A stretch of DNA of 11,828 bases from Baffinella frigidus (lineage: Eukaryota > Cryptophyceae > Cryptomonadales > Baffinellaceae), in assembly GCA_026770585.1 (NCBI GenBank), contig MU646462.1, forward strand, positions 159,706 through 171,533, written 5' to 3'. The translations under genes and the position numbers were made by a program. The notes under the pieces were generated by a model, which searched no databases, was not told the DNA's origin, and worked only from the letters and a program-made list of their open reading frames with translations. This document shows, piece by piece, positions 11,792 to 11,828 of this stretch (positions within the stretch are counted from its first letter, which is position 1; each line of letters opens with the position of its first letter).

Positions 11792-11828
11792 CTACCGTAG
11801 GGACATAGGGGGTTCCTACGGAAAAGCC
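11786..11828 (-). mobile_element. Family E fragment at the window edge, adjoining PRS exon 1
   Basis: It holds CCTACCGTAGGGACATAGGG and GGTTCCTACGGA in reverse orientation and is cut by the window end. Its CCTACGGTAG arm contains the only AG that can serve as acceptor for exon 1. Confidence 0.6.

Larger units (their letters stand above)
6885..11378 (-). other. PRS intron(s) between exons 2 and 3 (4494 nt), one exon missing
   Basis: Exon 2 leaves in phase 2 and exon 3 enters in phase 0, so at least one exon of 3n+1 nt should lie here, probably coding about 5-15 residues by comparison with plant-class enzymes. The stretch contains family A, B and E elements, several foldbacks, the exon 2 copy, two exon 3 fragments and the 96-bp inverted pair. 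8710-8930 has two GTTGGACACACCC repeats and otherwise nothing recognised. Confidence 0.65.

Noticed and set aside
1-11828. tRNA or rRNA genes
   Set aside because: No cloverleaf with a TTCGA-type T loop and matching acceptor stem, and no rRNA-conserved blocks, were recognised on either strand.

Overview
The window is eukaryotic nuclear DNA, probably from an alga or other protist. It has degenerate TTTAGGG/TTTGGGG telomere-type repeats at several internal sites, GT-AG spliceosomal introns, many small terminal-inverted-repeat elements and no operon-like gene packing. The species cannot be named from the sequence alone.

No long open reading frame here is a convincing gene, but reading for short exons reveals one split gene on the minus strand. 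Seven short exons (11724-11791, 11379-11443, 6795-6884, 4961-5072, 3395-3448, 1905-1957, 1090-1141) occur in the correct order and encode successive conserved blocks of ribose-phosphate pyrophosphokinase (PRPP synthetase), of the plant-like class with a QSGG loop. The blocks are FDINAPQ, ERFYFGDN, VIAFPDQGAF, VRYGDSRK...VDDMIQSGGTL, GAKSVSAFCTHG, VFPNDAYKKF and VWITDSCPEM. Each exon has AG before it and GT after it. Codon phases match at every junction except across the long 6885-11378 intron, where one short exon is not securely identified. The N-terminal exons lie beyond position 11828 and the last exon(s) lie below position 1 or were not recognised. Only about 494 nt (4%) of the window is coding.

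The introns are filled with repeats: (i) families with CCACAC termini (CCACACGAGGCTA, CCACACGAGAATGC, CCACACAGCGGGC, CCACACGGTGGGC); (ii) foldback elements with 4-bp target duplications, three of which have an empty or intact counterpart in this same window; (iii) telomere-like repeats that abut exon borders; (iv) a (TG)n tract; and (v) many partial copies of the PRS exons themselves. Exon 4 has about ten remnants, exon 3 four, exons 5 and 7 a few, and exon 2 a full-length second copy.

Layout from high to low coordinate (gene direction): exon 1; telomere-like intron; exon 2 and its duplicate separated by a foldback and an E-family element; a long intron 3 with CCACAC elements, a 96-bp perfect inverted duplication and broken exon-3 copies; exon 3 beside the (TG)n tract; intron 4 with exon-4 copies; exon 4; intron 5 with more exon-4 copies and a possible captured 50-codon reading frame; exon 5; intron 6; exon 6 framed by telomere-like repeats; intron 7; exon 7; and a 3' flank with two half copies of exon 7.
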